From: a virus
Length of the DNA: 36,692 bases
Direction: 5' to 3' (one strand)
Virus record (IMG/VR): IMGVR_UViG_3300003702_000022
Coordinates: 1 to 36,692 of that record
In this document: piece after piece, positions 9,407-17,365 of the stretch
Numbering within the stretch: the stretch's first letter is position 1
How the letters are laid out: each line of letters opens with the position of its first letter
Notes under the pieces: model-generated
Told to the model about the DNA's origin: nothing
Databases searched by the model: none
Seen by the model: only the letters and a program-made list of their open reading frames with translations
Made by a program: the position numbers and the translations under genes

Positions 9407-12400
9407 CTATGCGGGAAGGACTTCCTCTTCATTGATGGGACCGGGCTGCTCCGGAACTCCCGTCTTATCCACTCGGACACGACTCATCATACTGTCTAGC
9501 TTGCCCGCACCGTTTTCGTTATTGCCATCCCCCAAATGGGAGACGACATCGGCAGGTACCACGAACTCTCCACTAGAAAGCGCGGCAGGCTGGTTTCCGT
9601 CTATCATGGCAGGGATCGTATCAGCCAATCCTCCACCCTCTCCGGGCACGTAGGTCGAAGTCGGACCACCGGATGTCTGAACCATGCGAGCCAGCTTCAT
9701 CAGCAGTTCTTCGCCGTACTTTTCTATCGCCCGATTGATGGCTTCCTGCGGACTGGGATGCATTCCCATGAATGCATCTACCGCCTCCTGAAGAATGGGA
9801 TCCTGCTGAACGAGTGACTCAAGTTGTGACACGCCAGACGGCGCACTGAAAGCACCAATACCAAGGGACTCAGGAGGTGCCGCTGCCTGTGTTGCTCCGG
9901 CATTTACAATTCCGCCGTCGAAGTAGGGAAGTACCCTACCACCAGCAAAATTCCCTCCACCATCACCGCCCCTTGTCGGGGCAGCAATGCGGTCGCTCAT
10001 GTCATGTTCGTAGAACATGAACCCAGCAGTCTCAGGGCTCCATCCAGTTTCTCCACTAGGATCAACCTCTCCAGTTGTCCCATAGCTACCACCGTAGTAC
10101 ATATTCAAATAGTCAACGTCCCCGGCGACCATACTGCCTGACCACGAGGGCATGATATTGAGACTATTGACGAACGACTCGTATTGAGACGCAGCATTCT
10201 GCTGAAATGCCAAAGTCTGAACGGCAGTTTGACCAAGATCCAGAACGTTGTACTCCGGACGTACTCCAGCCCGACCCGAATCCAAGAATGAAGAAAATGA
10301 CGGAGCCTCTACATCGACGGCTGCATCGTCATGCGACAGAAGGTAATCCTCGTAGGCGGGAATGAACAGACTCAACGCACCCCACATAGCCTGTGCGCTA
10401 CTTCCGTCGTTGTAGTACAGAGGGGTATTGTCATCCTCTACCCATTTTCCTCCATAGTCATACCAATCCTCTCCCTCGTCCCAGTTGATCAGATTTTCAG
10501 GTGAAGATGCATATAGCTGGTCAGGGCCGACAGTTTTATTGAACTCAGAGAAGAACTCATTCATATCAAATGAACTTGTTCCGTAACTGGATCCACCTAT
10601 ATCTCCAAAGTTATTGATTGGCGAAACGGATCCAAAGTCTGGAACAGCTAGGGAATTTCCCATCTCATCTGTGTAAATGTTAATTGACTTATATGTAGGA
10701 CTCGATGTTTGTCGGTTGTAACCTTGGCCCGTGTAGCCAGATCCATATTCGTAAGTTGCCACGGAAGTTTGCTTAGAGTCACCTGTAACGTAACGGACAT
10801 TTCCTAGATTCGTTGAAATGCCCACTAAATCCGCTTCACTTACATCGAATGGCAGAGGAACTGAACGAATATTATCCTCACCAACCCAATCATCGTAATG
10901 ATTTAGGAAGTAATTCCACGCAGTCCTAGAGAATGCACCATAGGTGCCGCGAGTCACAGAGTCTGAATCAAATTCAGATACCAGATCATGCTTATCTTCA
11001 GACTTATGCCCACCATAGAACTTGTCCCCAGAGGCTGGAACTACCGACTCAAGACCTATCGCCGCTCTCGACGTATCTGTTGGCCGTAGGTATATTCCGA
11101 CATCATCTCGGTCATAGCCTTTCCTTTTCTTGTAGTCGGGATCATCGTAAAAGATAGCCAACGGATCAAGATTACTATTTCCTTCAATCATCCACTTGAT
11201 GAAATCAGTAAACCCAACGGGCTCAGTCTGCAAATGGATGGACACATCTCTATCGATGTCCGAATCATCCTGCCATTCTGGAGAAAAGCTCCCATCCCTG
11301 TCGGTAAATGACTTTGCTTTCCTAACGAAGGCAACATCCTTACCGTCCACAGTTTTCCGTTCCATCTCTCGAACGGCAATCAAGTCCGTATTCTTGCCCC
11401 TGTCGGCCATGAGTTGCTGGAGTGCGAGCCTTCTGTTTGCACCAATACTCTGCCACCATGCATAATTCGGTTCCGCTCCTGCGTACTCGCCAAAGTCAAT
11501 GGTGCCCGGTTCGGAGTCAATGGTCGGAAAAACAATGTCCACAGCCCATGCAGGCAGGTAGAACTTTGTGACATCGTTTGACGTGCGGTAAAGATCACCC
11601 TCCGGATTGTCGTATGTAGTCATTCCGGTATCGAGGTCATCACGGTCTGCCATATCCAATAGGATCTGCTTATTAGCTGAACTCAAGCCCATCCAGTAGG
11701 CGACCGGATCTACTGCGGCACCCTCTATCGAAGCAGCGTCTGCAACGAAATTCGGTATATCAACTTTGTTGCCTGATCTGCCGGATAAATTCCCAAGTTG
11801 CACTCCAGCGGCACTGTTGGATGAACCAATTAGAGCGTCCATGATATTGTCGCGCTTTAGGCCACTCGTCTCGATGTCAGAAACAGGGGAAAAGAGAGTA
11901 GTAAATGCATTTGGAACTGTGGGCTGGAAGGGGTTAATGAATCCATTCTTCGGAGGCAACTCAGTAGAATCGTTTGTCGCTCCATCAATGGCTTCACCAG
12001 AGTTATCGGCGTCTGCGGCAGGAGTATTGATTACGCTAGTTCCCGGCGCGGTTGCATCAAGAATGCCACCAGTACCCTCCTCCTCTTCTCCCTCTTCTCC
12101 CTCATCCGTTTTATCTGTACCAGCGAAGTCACCAGCGGAGGCTCCAGACAGGATACTGAGGACACTCGCTAGGTCCGTATCATATCCAGCGTTCTTGAGG
12201 AGTGTTACGAGTTCGTTCGCGTAGGGGCCCAGTGAATCGGCTAGATCTTCAACCCTCTGCCCATGCTCCGCAGTTCCCATGAACTTACTACCGGCCTTCT
12301 GGGCTGCGAGATAATAATCGGGGGAAATTCTTTCCCATTCGGCCCCGTAGTAGTTATAGGCATCCATTATATCCTGAACGTATTCGGCAGATTCAGAAGC

Positions 12401-13801
12401 AGTAAGGGATTGCTGATACTTAAACATATCAACGGTGTCATCTGGGTTGAGGGCATCTCGTTCTTCTGCATCATCGCGAACGAAGGTGAAGAATTGCTCT
12501 GACTGCTTGAATATTTCCTTGTCCTCTGCGGAAATATCTATAATGTCAGGATAGACCTTGGTATCAATTCCCCATGTCTGTCCGAACGGGCTCGATACAG
12601 CAAAGGGCTCCGGGTCTCCGTACTGAATACCAGTTGCGTATGGGCCTGTACCAGCAACATCAACGGGATCATGCTCACCCGTCTGGAACCAAGGATCCGC
12701 ATCGGGAATTGCGATATCCGCACCCGGAGTCCATGAAATGGGTTCGCCGGGACGACGATCACCCGGATTGTCTATGGATTCCTGTCGCTCTTTCAAATAA
12801 TCAAGATTTAGATTATCCTTATATTTTACATCGCGCAGCCATTGCTCGTACTGGGGTCCGTAGGCCCAGAAATCTGCACTTGGGTCATCGCTAAACAACT
12901 CCGCAAATGATTGCTGGTCCGTCTGCTCAACGACATCCTCCTCTGTCTCGCCTGCGACAACACCAGCGGCAAGATCTTCAACGGCCTGCCAGTCTGCCGG
13001 GTCGATATATCCCTCTTCGTTTCTCCCAATCGGAACGTATTCAAGGAATGCCTCAACGAAAGGATCCCCACTTAGGAGTTTGCCCTGATCGAGACGATCA
13101 AGGATACCATTTGCGATATCTTCACTAATCCCCATTCCACGTAGTTTGTCACGAAGATCAAACAACGATTTGCCCTGCATGAGGTTGTACCAGTCGGAGC
13201 CGAAGGGCTCCCCGGCTGCCGCACTGATGTCGTATTCACCCTGTAGGTAATCAAGCTGGGCTTGATCTTCTGCGGAATCTCCCCAGCCCACTTCGGGTTG
13301 AACCGGAGGTGCATCGTATGACCATGGCCCAAACGGAGCGCCCGTTACCGGGTCGTAACCCGTATCGTAGGAAAGTTCTGCTGCCCCCCTTTGGGTAGCA
13401 CCACCGGGACGAACGAATTCTTGGAATTGGGCTGCCTGCGGAGAGAACGGATCCAGCGTCGTGATCCCTCCTGAGCCTGACAAACTCTGAAGCAATTCCC
13501 ACATACGGGGATCTTGCGAATATTGGGAATAAAGATCTTTTGAGATACCAGCCGATTCCAGCATTTCTCCGTATTCATCTTCAACCGTTCGTCGTCCAGA
13601 ATAGGGATCCAATCCAGAAAGTTGTGAATACACATCCCAATCGGTTTGTGTCCAGTCCTGCGGCCCTTCCCCTACCCATTTCTCGAACGGATCAATGCTT
13701 TGGTAAACACCTTGGTCATCGGCCAAGCCGAAGGTGTAATCACCAGCATCATCCGTATATTGAGTGGGATCGAAGTCAATAATATCTTCAGTCGTATCCA
13801 T
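9407..13801 (-). CDS. Very large acidic virion protein with C-terminal IPAMIDGxxPAAL...PADVVSHLG motif
   Basis: 1464 aa, ATG start with AAGGA 8 nt upstream. Most of the length is rich in Asp, Glu, Gly, Ser and Tyr with few Lys, and no catalytic domain is recognisable. The Glu-rich stretch EGEEGEEEEG lies near residue 575. Near the C-terminus come FAGGRVLPYFDGGIV and then, at about residues 1385-1426, the signature IPAMIDGxQPAALSxGEFV followed by PADVVSHLGDG. I remember this signature at the end of large predicted virion proteins of many aquatic phages. A short GKLDSMMSRVRVDKTG tail follows. Its size and position suggest an internal capsid/ejection protein. A tape measure is unlikely because the neck genes are of short-tail type. 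Confidence 0.8.
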   Translation of the reverse strand: MDTTEDIIDFDPTQYTDDAGDYTFGLADDQGVYQSIDPFEKWVGEGPQDWTQTDWDVYSQLSGLDPYSGRRTVEDEYGEMLESAGISKDLYSQYSQDPRMWELLQSLSGSGGITTLDPFSPQAAQFQEFVRPGGATQRGAAELSYDTGYDPVTGAPFGPWSYDAPPVQPEVGWGDSAEDQAQLDYLQGEYDISAAAGEPFGSDWYNLMQGKSLFDLRDKLRGMGISEDIANGILDRLDQGKLLSGDPFVEAFLEYVPIGRNEEGYIDPADWQAVEDLAAGVVAGETEEDVVEQTDQQSFAELFSDDPSADFWAYGPQYEQWLRDVKYKDNLNLDYLKERQESIDNPGDRRPGEPISWTPGADIAIPDADPWFQTGEHDPVDVAGTGPYATGIQYGDPEPFAVSSPFGQTWGIDTKVYPDIIDISAEDKEIFKQSEQFFTFVRDDAEERDALNPDDTVDMFKYQQSLTASESAEYVQDIMDAYNYYGAEWERISPDYYLAAQKAGSKFMGTAEHGQRVEDLADSLGPYANELVTLLKNAGYDTDLASVLSILSGASAGDFAGTDKTDEGEEGEEEEGTGGILDATAPGTSVINTPAADADNSGEAIDGATNDSTELPPKNGFINPFQPTVPNAFTTLFSPVSDIETSGLKRDNIMDALIGSSNSAAGVQLGNLSGRSGNKVDIPNFVADAASIEGAAVDPVAYWMGLSSANKQILLDMADRDDLDTGMTTYDNPEGDLYRTSNDVTKFYLPAWAVDIVFPTIDSEPGTIDFGEYAGAEPNYAWWQSIGANRRLALQQLMADRGKNTDLIAVREMERKTVDGKDVAFVRKAKSFTDRDGSFSPEWQDDSDIDRDVSIHLQTEPVGFTDFIKWMIEGNSNLDPLAIFYDDPDYKKRKGYDRDDVGIYLRPTDTSRAAIGLESVVPASGDKFYGGHKSEDKHDLVSEFDSDSVTRGTYGAFSRTAWNYFLNHYDDWVGEDNIRSVPLPFDVSEADLVGISTNLGNVRYVTGDSKQTSVATYEYGSGYTGQGYNRQTSSPTYKSINIYTDEMGNSLAVPDFGSVSPINNFGDIGGSSYGTSSFDMNEFFSEFNKTVGPDQLYASSPENLINWDEGEDWYDYGGKWVEDDNTPLYYNDGSSAQAMWGALSLFIPAYEDYLLSHDDAAVDVEAPSFSSFLDSGRAGVRPEYNVLDLGQTAVQTLAFQQNAASQYESFVNSLNIMPSWSGSMVAGDVDYLNMYYGGSYGTTGEVDPSGETGWSPETAGFMFYEHDMSDRIAAPTRGGDGGGNFAGGRVLPYFDGGIVNAGATQAAAPPESLGIGAFSAPSGVSQLESLVQQDPILQEAVDAFMGMHPSPQEAINRAIEKYGEELLMKLARMVQTSGGPTSTYVPGEGGGLADTIPAMIDGNQPAALSSGEFVVPADVVSHLGDGNNENGAGKLDSMMSRVRVDKTGVPEQPGPINEEEVLPA

Positions 13802-13816
13802 GATTTCTATCCTTGG

Positions 13817-16057
13817 TTACGCAATCTCGGAACCCATGAATCGTTTCTTCTTACTAGGATCACGCCTGAACGTCGGCGGTAGTCCGGTCTGCTCGAAGAT
13901 GCTGGGGATTCCTTGAGTTTCTTGTGCGGGAGGCGGCTGAATCATCGAGCCCAGCCCTCCGCTCTGCGCGGGAGGAGCTTGGGTTCTGCCCGGAATGGCA
14001 CCCGGCTGACCGGCTATATCCGCATCCGATTCTCCCGGCTCATCAGACCCCGGATCCCTTGGATCCTTTGGCTGCGTGTACTGACCCTTCTGCGGGGTCT
14101 GAGGAGCGGCTATTCCGCCGCCACCCTGTTCGCCACTAGAGGATAGGGCTGACCCAGCAGCACTAACGCCAGCCATGATTACCGGGATAAGCGCCGCCCA
14201 AGGAAACGCTTCAGGAAGACCTGTCTCGGGGTTGATGCTGGTAGCCATCTGGTTCACTTCATCCTTGTTGACGTGCATCAACATGGAGTCTCCACCTCGG
14301 CCAAGACCTGCAAGTCCTTGTGCCTGAGATGCCTGCGGGCCACGTCCTAGATTCCCTTGCGGGAATGGATTCATCGGAGCCAGCATCTGCTGGCGCTGCG
14401 CGAACCCACCCAGACCACCAGCCTGCGGCTGCTGTTGCATTCCACGGGCCTGCGGCTGCTGTGCTGCGGGCAGCACGTCGGGGGGACCGCCTACGCGGCC
14501 ACCTCCAAAGAACTGCTCCACTTCACCCATGGAGTAGTCATCACCACCGACCCCCATGCCTGAATCATCCTGTAGGTATCCACCACCGGGAGGTTCTTCC
14601 CAAGGTTGAGGTTCTGCCCAAGGTGGCATAGGTTCAGTTTCATAGGGGCCTTCTCGTTGCCACAGAGGTTCGTTCCATCGCTGAACGTACTGACCAAAGT
14701 CAGTAAGAAGATTACTTTCTACCTGTTCCCCTGAATTATATCGCCGGTAGAAGTCTCCGTAGTCACCGGGAGTTATTTCGGCTCTTTGCCCGAAATCCCA
14801 CGGGTCGCCGGGATTTACTCCATAAGGATAAGTGTCATTATCCGGTACTGGGACGGCACCACCGCCGCCTGCCGGAGGTGCGTTCCATCGCTGAACGTAC
14901 TGACCAAAGTCAGAAAGATTTCTTGATTGACGTACTTCTGGTGCATTCCATTTCTTAATAAAGTCACCGTAGTCACCGGGCACCGGGTCGTTCTGCCATA
15001 CATTCCAGTTGGGGCCTATATCCGGAATATTTAAAGACTCAAGGTACTCTTGATAGGCCAAGGACATCGCGTCCTCCGGAGGCGTTAATACCGAGCCACC
15101 GTGCGGGAAACCCTGAGCCACAGCCGTTGGCTGCGCCTGTATCCCTTGAGTCACGCCCGGGAAAAGGTTTAGATTGCTAGCAAGCACCTGTTGGGCAGAA
15201 GATTGTGCCGGAGCCTGTAGCACCGGAGGCTGGTACAGAGACTGAGGCGGTAATACCGAGCCACCGTGTTGGAATCTATTTCCGCCACGAATCCCTCCGC
15301 TACGGATTTGCTTCATTGCGTTCTGATACGCTGACTGAGCAACTCCACCACCACCACCCGGAGAAACGGGGCCTCCCCCTCGGAATTGCCTACGGTTCAG
15401 GAAAGACTCCATCCATTGCCCACCAACACCCGGGGCCATGGGCTTCTTTCCCCCGCCGTGACCACCGGGACCACCTATACCACCCGGACCACCGGGACCA
15501 CCGGGACGACCACCCGGCTGGGGACGACCCATGGCACCCTGCATTCCCGGGGGCTTCATCATGGACGCAATACCGCCCTTCGGGCGGAACGGTCCACCCC
15601 CTCCACCCTTTCCGTAGATCTTCCTCATTCGCTTTGCTGCGCCACGCTGAGACTGAAGAGCCTGAGAGGGCATCCTCTTTGTACTGGGACGCGGGGCACT
15701 TTGAATGAGGCTCTTATCCCTCATTCCAGTATCGGGAAGACCCGAACCCATGAAGGGCAGCTTCCGCCTATCGGGTCGCTGCGGACGCTGCACAGGTTCG
15801 TGAACCGGACCACCCTCTTGGAACTGAGGCGGAGCCCCTAGATTCAATGGAGCCGGAGGCGGCCCCAAGTTCATACCAGTCGGGGCAGCCGCAGGTCTCT
15901 CCGGACCTGTCGGCTCAACAGGGATCTCCAAGCGATCCCCTGCACGAATGGGATTGTCTTCGGACAGATAATTGACAGCAGCGATCTGCTGCGGATCAGC
16001 GCCAGTCTTGCTGGCAATGTCCATTATGGTTTCATTTTGTTTAACAACGTATTCCAT
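13817..16057 (-). CDS. LysM-containing, collagen-like internal virion protein
   Basis: 746 aa, ATG start. Residues 1-46 form a LysM domain (YVVKQNETIMDIASKTGADP..., ending RAGDRLEIP), which binds peptidoglycan or chitin. The rest is modular: Pro/Gly-rich linkers; a collagen-like GGPGGPGG tract (181-203); repeated GGxV peptides (EGGPV at 81, GGGPV at 227, HGGSV at 264 and 319); a duplicated PGDYGDF...FGQYVQRWN unit (359-398 and 429-468); and the GRGGDxxLMHV...TGLPE signature (586-616) followed by a hydrophobic Ala/Gly segment (618-640). No hydrolase domain is visible, so I infer cell-wall targeting during DNA ejection rather than cleavage. The GRGGD segment is shared with the protein at 6527-8065. 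Confidence 0.82.
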   Translation of the reverse strand: MEYVVKQNETIMDIASKTGADPQQIAAVNYLSEDNPIRAGDRLEIPVEPTGPERPAAAPTGMNLGPPPAPLNLGAPPQFQEGGPVHEPVQRPQRPDRRKLPFMGSGLPDTGMRDKSLIQSAPRPSTKRMPSQALQSQRGAAKRMRKIYGKGGGGGPFRPKGGIASMMKPPGMQGAMGRPQPGGRPGGPGGPGGIGGPGGHGGGKKPMAPGVGGQWMESFLNRRQFRGGGPVSPGGGGGVAQSAYQNAMKQIRSGGIRGGNRFQHGGSVLPPQSLYQPPVLQAPAQSSAQQVLASNLNLFPGVTQGIQAQPTAVAQGFPHGGSVLTPPEDAMSLAYQEYLESLNIPDIGPNWNVWQNDPVPGDYGDFIKKWNAPEVRQSRNLSDFGQYVQRWNAPPAGGGGAVPVPDNDTYPYGVNPGDPWDFGQRAEITPGDYGDFYRRYNSGEQVESNLLTDFGQYVQRWNEPLWQREGPYETEPMPPWAEPQPWEEPPGGGYLQDDSGMGVGGDDYSMGEVEQFFGGGRVGGPPDVLPAAQQPQARGMQQQPQAGGLGGFAQRQQMLAPMNPFPQGNLGRGPQASQAQGLAGLGRGGDSMLMHVNKDEVNQMATSINPETGLPEAFPWAALIPVIMAGVSAAGSALSSSGEQGGGGIAAPQTPQKGQYTQPKDPRDPGSDEPGESDADIAGQPGAIPGRTQAPPAQSGGLGSMIQPPPAQETQGIPSIFEQTGLPPTFRRDPSKKKRFMGSEIA
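14671..14913. repeat. 33-bp exact direct repeat inside the LysM gene
   Basis: An identical 33-bp sequence occurs at 14671-14703 and 14881-14913, 210 bp apart. It encodes the FGQYVQRWN part of the duplicated PGDYGDF unit. The flanks are similar at protein level only. This indicates an intragenic duplication of about 70 codons, later held nearly identical in its core. Confidence 0.95.
15086..15268. repeat. 18-bp exact direct repeat encoding HGGSV
   Basis: The same 18 bp occurs at 15086-15103 and 15251-15268 in the LysM gene. Both copies code for HGGSVL on the minus strand. This is part of the recurring GGxV peptide family in this virus. Confidence 0.9.
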
Positions 16058-16059
16058 GT

Positions 16060-16425
16060 TTATGTCAACTCCGAGCCAAAGATAAAGATATTCACGGCTG
16101 CCGGATCTGCCTTTGCCTCAATCTTATCTCCAGTAGAAAGCGTGATTCCGGGCGAAATGATTTTCGTTTGATTTGATGACAGAGCAAAGGTGTCAAAGAT
16201 ATTATAGATATCGGTGATATCTCCACCTGTAATGCCCTTCGGTACAACACGTATGTCTACATTTGACGCAGCAGTTCCCGTTTCGCAAAGGATGATCGAC
16301 CCGATCACCGCTTGCGGAATGGGACCAGTGGCATTGTCCGGACCAATCAAGTCGGCGACAACATAGATATCCGTATATGAAGTAGTAAGGGCTTTGTTTC
16401 CCAGTATCCGAAGGAACTCAGCCAT
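16060..16425 (-). CDS. Small beta-rich virion protein
   Basis: 121 aa, ATG start, 2 nt before the LysM gene. Alternating short hydrophobic strands and turns run throughout (YTDIYVVADL, AVIGSIILCETG, NVDIRVVPKG, LSTGDKIEAKADPAAVNIFIFGSEL). This pattern matches small phage beta-sandwich proteins that decorate capsids or tails and end in an xxVxIxxFGSE-type strand. The structural role is inferred from the fold pattern and neighbours; the exact location in the virion is unknown. Confidence 0.7.
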   Translation of the reverse strand: MAEFLRILGNKALTTSYTDIYVVADLIGPDNATGPIPQAVIGSIILCETGTAASNVDIRVVPKGITGGDITDIYNIFDTFALSSNQTKIISPGITLSTGDKIEAKADPAAVNIFIFGSELT

Positions 16426-16446
16426 TCTATATTGTCCCCAAAGACA

Positions 16447-16653
16447 TCATCGATCCCTTATCTCCTCTAGGGCTACAAGCATGGCATCTAGTTCGTCGTC
16501 CAGCGTGACCGTTAGTCCACCTAGAATTTCCCGTATACCCAGAAGTTTCAATCTCTGGGATTCAGTCAGATTTGTCTCGTCTTTCATATCCAGAAGGACT
16601 GTATCTGATAACGACTTTTCCATAACGAGTATGTCTTTAGCCGTATAAGCCAT
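16447..16653 (-). CDS. Small helical protein of unknown function
   Basis: 68 aa. The ATG at 16653 overlaps the stop of the preceding gene (TAATG), so translation is probably coupled. The sequence is mostly helical and acidic (MEKSLSDTVLLDMKDE, TESQRLKLLGIREIL, DDELDAMLVALEEI). I see no motif or membrane segment. It may be a small chaperone or accessory of the adjacent tail proteins, but nothing in the sequence proves this. Confidence 0.6.
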   Translation of the reverse strand: MAYTAKDILVMEKSLSDTVLLDMKDETNLTESQRLKLLGIREILGGLTVTLDDELDAMLVALEEIRDR

Positions 16654-17363
16654 TACCCACTAACCAAACTTGAGATAGCCAAGTTAACTCCATCCGCTTG
16701 AGTCCCGAGGTACGCAAAAGTCACAGCCACACCTAGAACATCGATTCCGTACTGGACTTTAATTTTATCTCCAGCATCTAGCTCTACAATCGTAGCACCC
16801 GACATTCGGGGAAACCGATAGATATAACCTCCGGTAACGAAATTTCCGTAAGCGTTCTCGCCTATTGCGGAACCAGAAACTGCGCTAAATCCACCGCCCG
16901 TATCCTTCGCCAACCTTAGGTAGAGAAAATAATACCTTGCGTAACATTTCGTCTCAAAACTGCCTCCGTACTGGAACAAGAATTTTCCAGTAACATTCCC
17001 GGTGTATTCTATTTCCCCTGTAGAGGCGTCCTCTGAAAAGTTGCTTGATACTAAATTCCCATAACCATCCGTAAGGTCGTACCATGTCAAGTTCTCAGGG
17101 AACGTCATCTGGCCGTAGCTAATGGCCTGATTTCCTGAGAAGTAAGCCGGGAAATCTTCGGGGTATGATTTGATATCCCCATCGGAGATGATTGAGTTCT
17201 CCCTAAGAGCAGACTTAGCGAACTCATTGGAACGAGCGCCTCTCAGTAAGGCAATCTGATTCTCAAGGCTCTTGATCGACCTATCGACATCCCCCCTGAA
17301 CTCTGATTCATTATTGGGATCGTAATGACCAACGGCCCTAGATAGGCGCGGAGAGATCGGCAT
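16653..17363 (-). CDS. Tail-associated protein with C-terminal beta domain, function unknown
   Basis: 236 aa, ATG start, 2 nt after the nozzle-like gene. The N-terminus has a short helix (ESEFRGDVDRSIKSLENQIALLRG) that could trimerise. It is followed by a beta-rich body and a C-terminal block (IYRFPRMSGATIVELDAGDKIKVQYGIDVLGVAVTFAYLG) that resembles the last strands of C1q/TNF-like jelly rolls, including the 'L-x-A-G-D-x-I-x-V' strand. I infer a trimeric receptor-binding or tail-tip accessory. The family was not identified. Confidence 0.65.
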   Translation of the reverse strand: MPISPRLSRAVGHYDPNNESEFRGDVDRSIKSLENQIALLRGARSNEFAKSALRENSIISDGDIKSYPEDFPAYFSGNQAISYGQMTFPENLTWYDLTDGYGNLVSSNFSEDASTGEIEYTGNVTGKFLFQYGGSFETKCYARYYFLYLRLAKDTGGGFSAVSGSAIGENAYGNFVTGGYIYRFPRMSGATIVELDAGDKIKVQYGIDVLGVAVTFAYLGTQADGVNLAISSLVSG

Positions 17364-17365
17364 TC

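Noticed and set aside
14671-14913. 33-bp direct repeats as attachment sites or CRISPR repeats
   Set aside because: Both copies are in frame and encode the same peptide of a duplicated protein unit; only two copies and no integrase nearby.
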